The position numbers were made by a program, and so were the translations under genes. From NCBI GenBank assembly GCA_005239945.1, contig SBAY01000102.1:1-37742 (forward strand): a stretch of DNA of 37,742 nucleotides, given 5' to 3'. Positions within the stretch are counted from its first letter, which is position 1. Every line of letters begins with the position of its first letter. A model generated the notes under the pieces. The model ran no database searches, was not told where the DNA came from, and worked only from the letters and a program-made list of their open reading frames with translations. The stretch comes from Nitrospira sp. (GTDB lineage Bacteria > UBA9089 > CG2-30-40-21 > SBAY01). Below are positions 1 to 8,620 of this stretch, in pieces.

Positions 1-192
1 ATGAGAATCCATCTGAGCCATTTAGAACCTTGTTTGGTAATAGAGCCTGTTTTGGTTTTTCCACCAGATGAATGAACAGAAGGAACTAAACCACCATAGG
101 AACAAAGATGGCCGGCAGAAAGGAATCTGGTGACATCTCCTATTTCCATGAGGATAAGGAGTCCTGAGTAATAGCTGATTCCGAGATAGTAT
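1..192 (-). pseudogene. IS110-family transposase, C-terminal fragment
   Basis: Read on the minus strand from about 192 down to the window edge, one frame encodes the conserved C-terminal (transposase_20 type) part of IS110/IS1111 transposases: GISYYSGLLILMEIGDVTRF, then HLCSYGGLVPSVHSSGGK, then ITKQGSKWLRWIL. The normal preceding motif TIPGI can be recovered only by shifting frame in the ACTATCTCGGAATC stretch, and nothing upstream looks like the RuvC-like N-terminal half. The copy is therefore degenerate. The C-terminal end lies outside the window. It ends about 70 bp from the attC-like palindrome at 265-395. Known biology: the IS1111-attC subgroup of this family targets integron attC sites. 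That this copy belongs to that subgroup is inference. Confidence 0.75.
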
Positions 193-264
193 TGGGGCCA
201 GACCTCGAAAGCAGAATTAACTACCAAAGAGAAGAAAAGAAAGAGACGGTGGAGAGCAACTTTT

Positions 265-395
265 TCTAACCCGTTGCTGAAGCTAACTGCGGGGAGTAAG
301 GCGTGATTGAGATAGTTTTGTGGTTTATTAAGCTTTTATCTTGCTCATAAAGTTTGGTGGTAATTTCCCCGCAGTAGCTTAGCTTTTTCGTTAGT
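265..395. other. attC-like imperfect palindrome
   Basis: Left arm TCTAACCCGTTGCTGAAGC followed by TAACTGCGGGG, and right arm CCCCGCAGTAGCTTAGC followed by TTTTTCGTTAG. The outer CTAAC/GTTAG boxes and inner GCGGGG/CCCCGC boxes pair, with bulged bases and a spacer of about 70 nt between the arms. This is the geometry of an integron attC site (R''-L'' ... L'-R'). No integrase gene is in the window and the R boxes fit the RYYYAAC/GTTRRRY consensus only approximately. It could also be a remnant of an IS-associated hairpin. The core AGCTAACTGCGGG recurs in opposite orientation near 12511-12523. Confidence 0.4.
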
Positions 396-479
396 GGATT
401 AATGAGGTATTCTTTCTTATCGGACAAACAATAACGGATTACATATAACCAATTTTAAGGAGATAATGGTGTCCCTCTT

Positions 480-2147
480 ATGAAAAAAAAGGAAAAGAAG
501 GTTAATATCATCCCCTTAGGTGGTCTTGGGGAAATAGGCAAAAATATGATGGCCATAGAGTGTGATGAGGATATTATCGTTGTTGATGCCGGCATGATGT
601 TTCCTGAGGATGAGATGTTGGGTGTGGATTTTGTTATCCCTGATTTCAGGTACTTAGAGAAAAAGGTCAAAAATATTCGGGGGATAATTATTACCCATGG
701 ACATGAGGACCATATTGGGGCATTGCCTTATGTTTTACGAAAAATACCTGTCCCTGTTTATGGAACCCGTCTAACCTTAGGGTTGATTAAAAATAAACTT
801 GCCGAGCTTGAACCGGCGATTCCAGCGGAATTGAACTGCATCAAACCACGGACAAGTATTCAACTAGGTGTGTTTAAGGTAGAATTCTTTCGGGTAAGTC
901 ATTCTATCCCTGATGGTGTCGGCCTGGGTATCTATACACCCCTGGGTTTAATCATTCATACTGGAGATTTTAAGATTGACCAGACACCTATTAACGGAGA
1001 GGCAACAGATTTTCATAAGATTGCTGAGATGTGTAAGGATGGTGCATTAGCCTTGCTGTCTGATAGCACCAATGTAGAAAAAGAGGGATATACCCTTTCG
1101 GAAAAAGAGATTGGAGAGATATTCAAACAAATATTTAGAACTGCTCCAGGCAGAATAATCGTAACGACCTTTGCTTCTAATGTCAATCGTATCCAGCAGA
1201 TTATCGATGCCAGCGTCATCTATAACCGAAAGGTTTGTCTTATGGGTATGTCTATGGAAAAGGTGGTTAATATGGCCCAGGAACTTGGCTATCTAAGCAT
1301 CCCTTCTAAAACCCTTATTTCTGTCGATGAATTAAAAGATGTCCCGCTGAAACGGACGGTTATCATTACTACCGGTAGTCAGGGTGAACCCATGTCTGCT
1401 CTGAGCAGAATGTCTATGCATACCCATAAGCATATCAAGATTTCCAAAGGTGATACGGTGATTATCTCGGCTCGGACTATCCCGGGGAATGAGGTCTCTA
1501 TCTCCAGGACAATAAATAACCTTTTTAAGTTAGGTGCAGAGGTGGCTTATGAGAATGTCTCTGAAGTTCATGTCTCAGGACATGCCAGTCAGGAAGAGCT
1601 TAAATGGATGTTCAATATGGTTCACCCCAAGTATTTTATACCGATACACGGTGAGTATCGGCACTTAGTTCATCATGGCAAACTTGCTCAGAAGCTTGGT
1701 CTGGCGGTAAAAAATATCTTCATCATGGAGAATGGGATGAAACTTGGGATAACAAAGGAAAAGGCAATGCTTGATGAAAAGGTTGAGGCAGGCCAAATCT
1801 TGATAGATGGGAAGGGAATTGGAGATATAGGTTCGGTTGTGCTGCGGGATAGACAGCACCTGGCACAAGATGGAATGGTGATTGTTGTGGTGACAATTGA
1901 CCAGCAGAGTGCAAAGCTCATAGCCAGCCCGGAGATTATCTCCCGCGGATTTGTCTATGTCCGTGAAGCAGATGAATTAATGAATGAAGCCAAAATAAAG
2001 GTAAAAAACTTCTTAGAGGAATTGGTTCAGGAAGGAACAACCAACTGGCCAGCAATAAAATCAGGGATTAAAAGTACATTGAGTAAATACCTATTTGATA
2101 TGACCGAACGCCGACCGATGATATTACCTGTTATTGTGGAGGTGTAG
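480..2147 (+). CDS. rnj: Ribonuclease J (MBL/beta-CASP family)
   Basis: Cytoplasmic 5'-3' exonuclease/endonuclease for mRNA decay and rRNA maturation. The 555 residues are the usual RNase J length. An N-terminal metallo-beta-lactamase fold carries the zinc motif THGHEDHIG (about residue 71), a second metal site near HTGDFKID and a beta-CASP insertion. A conserved HxxGHAxxEEL-type motif (HVSGHASQEEL) and PIHGEYRHL follow, then the RNase J C-terminal domain. ATG 480 is the first in-frame start. The clear AAGGAG at 457-462 is about 17 nt away and sits instead directly before a five-codon out-of-frame ORF (MVSLL, from 466) whose stop overlaps the rnj ATG. Translational coupling is possible. It converges with the HD-GYP gene with only 40 bp between them and no evident terminator. 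Confidence 0.95.
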   Translation: MKKKEKKVNIIPLGGLGEIGKNMMAIECDEDIIVVDAGMMFPEDEMLGVDFVIPDFRYLEKKVKNIRGIIITHGHEDHIGALPYVLRKIPVPVYGTRLTLGLIKNKLAELEPAIPAELNCIKPRTSIQLGVFKVEFFRVSHSIPDGVGLGIYTPLGLIIHTGDFKIDQTPINGEATDFHKIAEMCKDGALALLSDSTNVEKEGYTLSEKEIGEIFKQIFRTAPGRIIVTTFASNVNRIQQIIDASVIYNRKVCLMGMSMEKVVNMAQELGYLSIPSKTLISVDELKDVPLKRTVIITTGSQGEPMSALSRMSMHTHKHIKISKGDTVIISARTIPGNEVSISRTINNLFKLGAEVAYENVSEVHVSGHASQEELKWMFNMVHPKYFIPIHGEYRHLVHHGKLAQKLGLAVKNIFIMENGMKLGITKEKAMLDEKVEAGQILIDGKGIGDIGSVVLRDRQHLAQDGMVIVVVTIDQQSAKLIASPEIISRGFVYVREADELMNEAKIKVKNFLEELVQEGTTNWPAIKSGIKSTLSKYLFDMTERRPMILPVIVEV

Positions 2148-2187
2148 GAACTATGGACATACCGAATACAATTATCAATTAATAATT

Positions 2188-5100
2188 CTACTCATACCTA
2201 TCCCATACCGTATGTTCGCCAACAGGAGCAGGGGTTTTACCTTCTTTTTTCTTTTTCTCCTTTTCTTTCCTTGCCTTTTCAAGGGCATCTTTACGAAGGA
2301 TGGGGTGAATTTTCAAGAAGGCATTGACTACCTTAGGGTCAAATTGCTTGCCGGATTGCTCCTTTAATTCCTCTATCGCCTCTTCATCAGATTTACTTTC
2401 CCGAAAGGCACGGCTTGAGGTCATGGCATCGAAGGTATCAGCCACCCTTAAAATCCTTGCCAGATAAGGTATTTTTTCCCCTTTTAAGCCATCTAAGTAG
2501 CCTTTGCCATCATACCATTCATGATGATGATAAATAATCGGCACAACCTCCTTAAGAAATTCTAATGGTCTTAACATTTGAGTTCCCAGGAAGGGATGAT
2601 TTCTTATCTCTCGATGCTCCTCTATGTTTAATTCCTTCTCTGTCTTAAGCAAAATACTTTCCTTTATACCTATTTTGCCAATATCATGTAAAAGTGCGGC
2701 TGTCTCCAGGGTCTTGAGGTCTTCTTTGGAAAGATTCAACTCCTTACCAATCTCTACCGCATATCTGGCTACGGTATCTGAATGCCCTTTAGTGAATGGG
2801 TCCCTTGTTTCGATGATCAAAGAAAGTGCCCGTAATGTCTCCAGACTATGTTTTTGGACATCCTGATATAGTTTTGCATATTCGATGATAATCGATGATT
2901 GCTCAGAAATAGTTGACAAAACCTCAATATCTTGTTCATTAAAAAGGGTCTCATTGAGTTTACTGCAGACATTTAATGCCCCAACCGTCTTTTTTCTCAG
3001 AGACAGAGGCACACTAAGATAGGATTTTTCGATATAGATATTTTTCTCTTCTTCTGTCAGGATTGTATCTTCCGGCAAGTTATTAATCATAAGTGGGCTA
3101 TTGGTTTGTATGACTCGTCCGGCAATTCCCTGTCCAAAATTTAGTTTTTCTTCTCGTTCCTGCTCCATATAAGTCAATCCATAAGATGCCTCTAATTTAA
3201 TATTACCCTCTGCATCCAATAAAGACAAAGAGGCCTTTTTAACCCTTAACACCTTAGCCGTCAATTCTACGATTTGCGGGAGAATATCCTCTACGTCAAA
3301 GACAGTACCAATCATTTTATTTACTGCCTGAACCGTTGACAATTGTAATGCCCTTCGTTTTATCCCATCAAATGCCTCTGTATTATTTAACATAATAACT
3401 ATTTGATTGGCTATAATAGATATCATCCGTTCATCTTCGCTGGTAAATACCCCTGAAGGTAATTTATTCATAAAGTGCATGACGCCAATAGTTTTCTTAT
3501 CTTTCATAATTGGCATAGCAATTAAATTTTGTATATAAAGGTCACCCATCGGTCTAAACCTTGGGTCCTTACGGACATCATCGATAATTACCCCCTGTCC
3601 TTTCTCGCCAACCCAACCAATAATCCCATCACCCATCTTAAATTTGAGTGTCTTGAATAATCCTTCACTTATCCTTCTCTTCCCATGACCAACCTTAACG
3701 ACATACTCATGACGGTCTTCATCCCAGAGAAATATCATTCCTATCTCTGCACTTATAACCTCATTGATTATATTTACGGCCAGGCCTAACATTTCTGTGG
3801 TATTCATAGACAAAGCCATTTTACCGGCTATTTGTTGTAAGCCTATTAATTCTTGTAATCTGCGTGAGGTCTGACTATATAATTTAGCATTGTCAATAGC
3901 CGCGGCCGCAGCCTGCGAAATGGCCATAATCAGTCTTAACTCTTCTTTGGATAATGGCTGTTTGAGTTGCGAGACAAGGCTTAAAATCCCAATTACCTTA
4001 TCCTTGGTTATCAATGGAATTAACAGAAGTAATTCTATTTTCCCTGTCCCAACTAATAGCCTTAGATCCGACATGCCTTCTATGGTAGAAAGACTCAAGT
4101 GTCTTTTCCCCACCAGGACAGGTTCAAGTTTCCCCTTCAACTCATCATTTAGTTCAATCTCTGTTTCTTGAGTCTTATCATCTCCAAAACCACGGTCAGC
4201 TATTCTGTTTAATTGATTCTTCTTATCCTCATAGAAGGATATACTCACCGCAAATTGTGGAAATAGTGTAGTGATCTTCTCCATGATGACCTTAAGGATT
4301 TCTGCGATACTAAGGGTAGAAGACAGGGCTGTAGAAATCACATAAAAACTGGACAACTCGGTTACTCGTTGAGTAATCATTTCATAGAGTCGGGCGGTTT
4401 CGATAGCAATACTGACCTCATTGGCTAAGATACAGAGTAAATTCAAGTCGGATTCTGTAAATATCCCACTGCCTACCCGATTACTAATATTAAATACACC
4501 AATCAATTTATCCTTCAGGATTAATGGGGCAGACATGGCATCTTTAATTTCCGTATCTACTTTAGTAGATTTGAATCGCTGGTCTTTCACCTCACCAATG
4601 AGCAGTAAAGGTTCTTTTTCTTTAGCCACCCAACCGGCGATACTTCCATCCCCGGGTTTTCTAACCGTATTTTTAATAATCTCATCTGTCAAGCCCTCAG
4701 CTACCTTAATCGTCAATTCACCGGTAGCTTCATCTAATAACATAACCGAACCGTGTTGAGCCTGGAATATTTCACTGCTTCTTTTCAGGATTAATTTTAA
4801 AATCTCTTGTAACTCCTTACCTTCGCTAATGGTTTTGCTTATTTCATATAACGCCGATAAGGCATTAGCCGCTGTTTTTAATTCCGTATATAATTTAGCT
4901 GTTTGTAAGGAAACCGCCGCCTGAGTGGCTATAACCATTAATATACTTTCGTCTATTTCGGTAAAACCTTCTTCACGCTTAGAATTAAATACATTAATAA
5001 CCCCAATTGTTTTCTCTTTATATTTTAATGGCGCGGCAAGTTGAGAGCGTAAGTCCTGTTTTAAAGGATTAACAAACCGGGGGTCTTTATCCAGATCCGG

Positions 5101-6168
5101 TATATTCTGGACTGCACCTTCTTTAGCCACCCAGCCGGTAATTCCTTCTCCTACCCGCACACTTGACTTGTCTAATTTTTCTTCATGAGGATAAGTGCCC
5201 CTACAAACAACCTCCCCTGAAATATCATCGAGCAGCCAGATGGATGCCTTTTCGGCTGAGGTTACCTTGATAGCACCATCCATCAGTAAAGATAATTGTT
5301 CTTTAAGGTCAAATTTTGAGGTAATAGCCTGTTCTATTCTAAGTAACGCCATAGAACTGGTAATTTCTCGCTGGAGTGCCTCCTTAGTTACACCATAAAG
5401 CCTGGCATTGTCAATAGCCGTAGCCGATTGTGCCGCAAAGATATTAAGTAAATCTATTTCCTCTGAAGTGAATAGGCGACTGGTCTTCGTATAAAGTTCT
5501 AAAACCCCAATTATCTCATCTCTTGCCTTCAATGGGAGTCCAAGATACGAAATAAATCCCTCATCTTTTACCCAGGTGGAGGTTCTTGGGTCAGTGGATA
5601 AATCCAGAATAGATTGAAATGACTTATTCTCTACAACCCAGTTACTTATTTTTTCCTTAGTGCCTATTTCCATTAAATCTGTTTGAATACCTTCTTTAGC
5701 CTTAGGGATTACTCCTTCCTTCATCTTCCCGGCCAACCCCACCAGACAACCATCGACCTGAACTAATTTAATGGCTGATTTTGGAATCATGTCCAGGACC
5801 TCATTCATGTGCAGTGTCGAGGTTAAACCAAAGGATATTTCCTGAAGGGTAGTAAGCTGGGCTGCCCGGGATTTACTTCGTTTCTCATCACCCCGAGCCT
5901 TGAGAAGAATAAAATTATGTATAACCAGGAGGGTAACCAAAAAAGACACTGACATCCATAAGACCGTTACATTCTGGAAAAAGAAAAAACTAACCACAAC
6001 AAATCCAATAACGATTACCCCTACAATCCAATTAAGTAATTTGTCGATATCACTTTTTTCAGAATAAAGTGATATATTTTTTTCTAAAATAGATGGAAAT
6101 TCTTTTATATTGTGAATAAGATACCATGGATTTTTAACTATATTCATGACCATATACCATTCCTTCAT
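2188..6168 (-). CDS. Membrane-anchored six-GAF HD-GYP phosphodiesterase
   Basis: Predicted c-di-GMP phosphodiesterase of 1326 aa. Two hydrophobic helices (about residues 46-66 and 68-90) anchor it. Six successive GAF domains follow (about 105-255, 270-425, 435-590, 600-755, 770-925, 935-1090), each ending in a repeated A..IDNA.LY-type helix. The last part (about 1105-1290) is an HD-GYP domain with LLHDIGKIGI and HHEWYDGKGYLDGLKGEKIP. The signature GYP reads GYL here. The metal-binding His and Asp residues remain, so hydrolysis is plausible. The C-terminal tail is basic (KARKEKEKKKKEGK). The start ATG is preceded by AGAGGTG at good spacing, and a consensus-like promoter lies about 120 bp upstream. 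The number of sensory GAF modules is exceptional for one polypeptide. Their ligands cannot be read from sequence. Confidence 0.93.
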   Translation of the reverse strand: MKEWYMVMNIVKNPWYLIHNIKEFPSILEKNISLYSEKSDIDKLLNWIVGVIVIGFVVVSFFFFQNVTVLWMSVSFLVTLLVIHNFILLKARGDEKRSKSRAAQLTTLQEISFGLTSTLHMNEVLDMIPKSAIKLVQVDGCLVGLAGKMKEGVIPKAKEGIQTDLMEIGTKEKISNWVVENKSFQSILDLSTDPRTSTWVKDEGFISYLGLPLKARDEIIGVLELYTKTSRLFTSEEIDLLNIFAAQSATAIDNARLYGVTKEALQREITSSMALLRIEQAITSKFDLKEQLSLLMDGAIKVTSAEKASIWLLDDISGEVVCRGTYPHEEKLDKSSVRVGEGITGWVAKEGAVQNIPDLDKDPRFVNPLKQDLRSQLAAPLKYKEKTIGVINVFNSKREEGFTEIDESILMVIATQAAVSLQTAKLYTELKTAANALSALYEISKTISEGKELQEILKLILKRSSEIFQAQHGSVMLLDEATGELTIKVAEGLTDEIIKNTVRKPGDGSIAGWVAKEKEPLLLIGEVKDQRFKSTKVDTEIKDAMSAPLILKDKLIGVFNISNRVGSGIFTESDLNLLCILANEVSIAIETARLYEMITQRVTELSSFYVISTALSSTLSIAEILKVIMEKITTLFPQFAVSISFYEDKKNQLNRIADRGFGDDKTQETEIELNDELKGKLEPVLVGKRHLSLSTIEGMSDLRLLVGTGKIELLLLIPLITKDKVIGILSLVSQLKQPLSKEELRLIMAISQAAAAAIDNAKLYSQTSRRLQELIGLQQIAGKMALSMNTTEMLGLAVNIINEVISAEIGMIFLWDEDRHEYVVKVGHGKRRISEGLFKTLKFKMGDGIIGWVGEKGQGVIIDDVRKDPRFRPMGDLYIQNLIAMPIMKDKKTIGVMHFMNKLPSGVFTSEDERMISIIANQIVIMLNNTEAFDGIKRRALQLSTVQAVNKMIGTVFDVEDILPQIVELTAKVLRVKKASLSLLDAEGNIKLEASYGLTYMEQEREEKLNFGQGIAGRVIQTNSPLMINNLPEDTILTEEEKNIYIEKSYLSVPLSLRKKTVGALNVCSKLNETLFNEQDIEVLSTISEQSSIIIEYAKLYQDVQKHSLETLRALSLIIETRDPFTKGHSDTVARYAVEIGKELNLSKEDLKTLETAALLHDIGKIGIKESILLKTEKELNIEEHREIRNHPFLGTQMLRPLEFLKEVVPIIYHHHEWYDGKGYLDGLKGEKIPYLARILRVADTFDAMTSSRAFRESKSDEEAIEELKEQSGKQFDPKVVNAFLKIHPILRKDALEKARKEKEKKKKEGKTPAPVGEHTVWDRYE

Positions 6169-6290
6169 CTGAAAACACCTCTGATTTCTTGGAGTTAATT
6201 TTTTAGAATTTTATAATTCATAAAAGGATTAAAAGGCTAAAGCCTAAACTCCAATTCTCACATATTAGGATGTTCCTTTATTATATTAAA

Positions 6291-6319
6291 ATAATAGCAA
6301 ATAAATTGAATTTAGTCAA
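6291..6319 (-). promoter_or_regulatory. Sigma70-type promoter of the HD-GYP gene
   Basis: On the minus strand TTGACT (6319-6314), a 17-bp spacer and TATTAT (6296-6291). Predicted transcription starts near 6284, giving a leader of about 116 nt before the HD-GYP start codon. Confidence 0.7.
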
Positions 6320-6515
6320 GAAAAAAATCTTGTTAGAGGTAATTCCTCGGTTATCAATTGGTTCCATATCCTGAAAGAGATTACATCACTTCGGAAGGAG
6401 ACGGGCAACGAGCATATCACCTCCGTGACCATTCGCATCGCGCCAGACAGTTCTCCGTTGAGTCCCCATCTTGCCATCGACTCGGGACAACAAGGCATTC
6501 AAATTACCACCTCCC
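6320..6515. other. Unassigned, partly G+C-rich intergenic segment
   Basis: About 6390-6510 is near 55-58% G+C, well above its A+T-rich flanks. A 60-codon minus-strand ORF (6316-6498) crosses it but has no convincing start context, no recognisable motif and no ribosome binding site. In another minus-strand frame an open stretch runs to a TGA near 6395. It may be a remnant of a mobile element (composition suggests transfer), but I could not assign a family. The remaining 6169-6290 contains the HD-GYP leader. Confidence 0.35.
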
Positions 6516-7694
6516 TTAAAGTGCTTTAAATACAGCCAGAACTTTATCAAGATGAACCGTTGTATGTGTGGCCATCAAGCTTAGTCTCAGCCGTGACTTA
6601 CCTTTGGGAACAGTCGGTGGTCTTATGGCTGGGACAAAGATACCATTTTCATAGAGGAATTTTGATGCCTGCATCGTTTTAGCCGTATCCCCAATAAATA
6701 CAGGTATGATTTGGGTCGGACTCTCCATCGTATCAAATCCTATGGATTGTAATCCTTCCTTTAAATACCGGACATTTTGCAAAAGTCGAAGTTGAAGTTG
6801 TGGTTCTGTTTGAATTACTTCTAAGGAAGCTAATGCCGTGGCTACTTGAACCGGGGCCAGGGCAGTAGAATAAATAAAACTCCTGGCCTTGTTTATGAGA
6901 TACTCAATCAGGACATTAGAACCAGCAATAAACCCGCCAAGACTCCCCAATGCCTTGCTTAAAGTTCCCATTTGAATATCAATATGCCCATCTAAATCAA
7001 AATATTCCACTGTTCCCCGGCCTTCTTTGCCCAATACCCCTGTTCCATGGGCATCGTCAACCATTACCAGGGCATTATATTTTTCAGCTAAATCCACTAT
7101 TTCCGGCAAAGGGGCAATATCGCCATCCATGCTGAATACCCCGTCGGTAATAATCAATCGAAGTCTTTTGTTTTGGGTTTGTTTGAGGATTTTTTCAAGG
7201 AAAACCATATTTTTGTGTGGATAAACCCTTAAATCCGCCTCACTTAACCTACAACCATCGATTATACTGGCATGATTTAGTTTGTCAACAATGATGACAT
7301 CACCTTTACCTGCTAGGCTTGAAATTACACCAAGATTAGCCGCATAGCCAGAGGCAAAGACTAAAGCCGCCTCTGTCTTTTTAAATTCAGCTAACCTTTT
7401 TTCTAATTCATCATGTAGTGAAAAAGTTCCAGAGATTAATCTTGAGGCACCACTGCCACAGCCAAATCTTTCAATGGCCTCTTTTGCCTTTTCTTTAACC
7501 TTTGGGTGCTGGGTTAATCCTAAATAATCATTGGAGCATAAAAGGATATATTCATCCTGAGCAATTTTAATCGTAGGACCATCACAGGAATCGATTATCC
7601 TTAATTTTCTGGACAAGTCCTGTTTTTCTAACCTATCTAATTCCTCTCTTAAAAAATCCATTTTAGGTGATAAAGGGATGTTTTTTTTAGCCAT
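6516..7694 (-). CDS. bioF: 8-amino-7-oxononanoate synthase / 2-amino-3-oxoalkanoate synthase (BioF-like)
   Basis: PLP-dependent alpha-oxoamine synthase (fold type I). BioF joins pimeloyl-ACP/CoA with L-alanine in biotin synthesis; the closely similar Kbl makes 2-amino-3-ketobutyrate. The sequence shows SNDYLGLTQHP, GSGASRLISGT, the Asp motif VDDAHGTGVLG, the PLP-lysine motif TLSKALGSLGG and the C-terminal RPPTVPKGKSRLRLSLMATHT, which favours the BioF type. The ORF track starts at GTG 7715, but TTGACT-N17-TAGAAT lies across that stretch. I therefore choose ATG 7694 (MAKKNIPLS, 392 aa), about at the predicted transcription start. No other biotin genes are in the window, so Kbl or another oxoamine synthase cannot be excluded. 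Confidence 0.85.
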   Translation of the reverse strand: MAKKNIPLSPKMDFLREELDRLEKQDLSRKLRIIDSCDGPTIKIAQDEYILLCSNDYLGLTQHPKVKEKAKEAIERFGCGSGASRLISGTFSLHDELEKRLAEFKKTEAALVFASGYAANLGVISSLAGKGDVIIVDKLNHASIIDGCRLSEADLRVYPHKNMVFLEKILKQTQNKRLRLIITDGVFSMDGDIAPLPEIVDLAEKYNALVMVDDAHGTGVLGKEGRGTVEYFDLDGHIDIQMGTLSKALGSLGGFIAGSNVLIEYLINKARSFIYSTALAPVQVATALASLEVIQTEPQLQLRLLQNVRYLKEGLQSIGFDTMESPTQIIPVFIGDTAKTMQASKFLYENGIFVPAIRPPTVPKGKSRLRLSLMATHTTVHLDKVLAVFKAL

Positions 7695-7701
7695 CTTTTT
7701 T

Positions 7702-7730
7702 ATTCTATCACTCACTTGCTAAAAAGTCAA
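7702..7730 (-). promoter_or_regulatory. Promoter of bioF, apparently leaderless
   Basis: Minus strand TTGACT (7730-7725), 17-bp spacer, TAGAAT (7707-7702). The expected start point, about 7 nt downstream, falls at 7695, next to ATG 7694, leaving essentially no leader and no Shine-Dalgarno sequence. Confidence 0.65.
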
Positions 7731-7778
7731 CCCGTTTTTTGTCAGAGGCATTCAGGAAATAGCGTTTTTGAAAAAGGT

Positions 7779-7858
7779 TAGCCACAAAAACACAAAGGCA
7801 CTAAATTTCACTAAAATTTCCTTTTGTGGAATTTTGTGTTTTGGTGATTTTGTGGCAT
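7779..7858. repeat. Palindromic repeat, CACAAAG word family (copy 1)
   Basis: Left arm AGCCACAAAAACACAAAGGC and right arm TTTTGTGTTTTGGTGATTTT followed by GTGGC form an imperfect hairpin built from short CAC/AAAG words. Related copies lie at 12848-12942 and 32392-32512, and the same words form the arms of the element at 26375-26545. It fills most of the gap between divergent bioF and mcsA. Confidence 0.75.
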
Positions 7859-7880
7859 ATTACAATTAATCGAAATTTTC

Positions 7881-7910
7881 TTGACATTTTTGGTAAGGGT
7901 ATGATATAAT
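7881..7910 (+). promoter_or_regulatory. Promoter of the mcsA-mcsB-clpC operon
   Basis: TTGACA (7881-7886), 18-bp spacer, TATAAT (7905-7910): both hexamers match the consensus perfectly. Predicted start near 7917, giving a leader of about 68 nt with AAAGGAGG before mcsA. No CtsR-type heptad repeat (GGTCAAA/T direct repeat) is seen in the leader. Confidence 0.8.
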
Positions 7911-7984
7911 AAAATTAGGAATTAGGGGAAAATGGTTTTCTCTAATCTATAAATCCTCAATGCTCACAATAAAGGAGGTCAGAG

Positions 7985-8518
7985 ATGTTTTGTGATATTT
8001 GTCAAAAAGAAGAGGCAACTATATTTTATAAAGAAATGGTTAATAATAAATATACCGAGATGCATCTCTGTAAAAAATGTGCCGGTGAGCAAGAAGTCAA
8101 AAATTTACAGATTCCACCGGCTATCACTAATCTTCTCTCTGCCCTGGCTGAATTAAGTGCTGAGGCTGTACCTAAGGAAATAGCCGAGGAAAAATGCCCT
8201 GGATGTGGCTTTACCTATTCGGATTTTCGCGAAAGAGGAAAATTGGGCTGTTCTCAATGTTATCAATCCTTTAGTGAGCCATTGTCTAATATCCTCCGCA
8301 AGATTCATGGTAATATCCAGCATAGTGGTAAATCGCCTGCTACCCTTCCTACCCCCGCTACCCCTTCTGCTGTGCCGCCTGTCAGGGAAACAGAACTATC
8401 AAAGGAAATTGTAGCCTTACGCCAGGCATTAGAGGCGGCGGTTAAAAAGGAAGAATATGAGGAGGCGGCTAAATTACGAGACCAAATCAAGGCATTAGAA
8501 AAGGAAATTATGAATTAA
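7985..8518 (+). CDS. mcsA: McsA, zinc-binding activator of the protein-arginine kinase
   Basis: A 177-aa protein with paired zinc-binding CxxC motifs (CDIC with LCKKC in the first 35 residues; CPGC with CSQC around 73-95), a Pro/Ala/Thr-rich linker (about 117-135) and a C-terminal UVR motif (AAVKKEEYEEAAKLRDQIKALEKE). This is the McsA layout. In Firmicutes McsA activates McsB and the pair marks proteins with phospho-arginine for ClpCP. A strong Shine-Dalgarno sequence (AAAGGAGG) sits 7 nt before the ATG. It is the first gene of the operon. Its last codons and the TAA lie inside the left arm of the palindrome at 8517-8595. Confidence 0.92.
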   Translation: MFCDICQKEEATIFYKEMVNNKYTEMHLCKKCAGEQEVKNLQIPPAITNLLSALAELSAEAVPKEIAEEKCPGCGFTYSDFRERGKLGCSQCYQSFSEPLSNILRKIHGNIQHSGKSPATLPTPATPSAVPPVRETELSKEIVALRQALEAAVKKEEYEEAAKLRDQIKALEKEIMN

Positions 8519-8595
8519 AAATTATGAATTAAAAATTAAAAATTGAGAAGTAAGAATTGTTTTCCTCAATTTTTAATTTTTAATTCATAATTTTT
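8517..8595. repeat. Perfect 31-bp-stem palindrome, AAAAATT word family (copy 1)
   Basis: Arms 8517-8547 and 8565-8595 are perfect reverse complements, made of ATTATGAATT plus repeated AAAAATT units and ending in GAG/CTC, with a 17-nt loop. The hairpin fills the mcsA-mcsB spacer and starts inside the mcsA stop codon. Other copies are at 25054-25146 and 26813-26907. Confidence 0.9.
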
Positions 8596-8620
8596 AATTA
8601 TACGAGGAGCCCACAGGATA

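Noticed and set aside
2134-2367. Plus-strand ORF after RNase J
   Set aside because: It lies opposite the 3' end of the HD-GYP gene, has no ribosome binding site and no family resemblance; a shadow ORF.
8517-8595. Simple Rho-independent terminator
   Set aside because: The stem is very A+T-rich, lies inside an operon and is not followed by a clean T tract after a G+C-rich stem.
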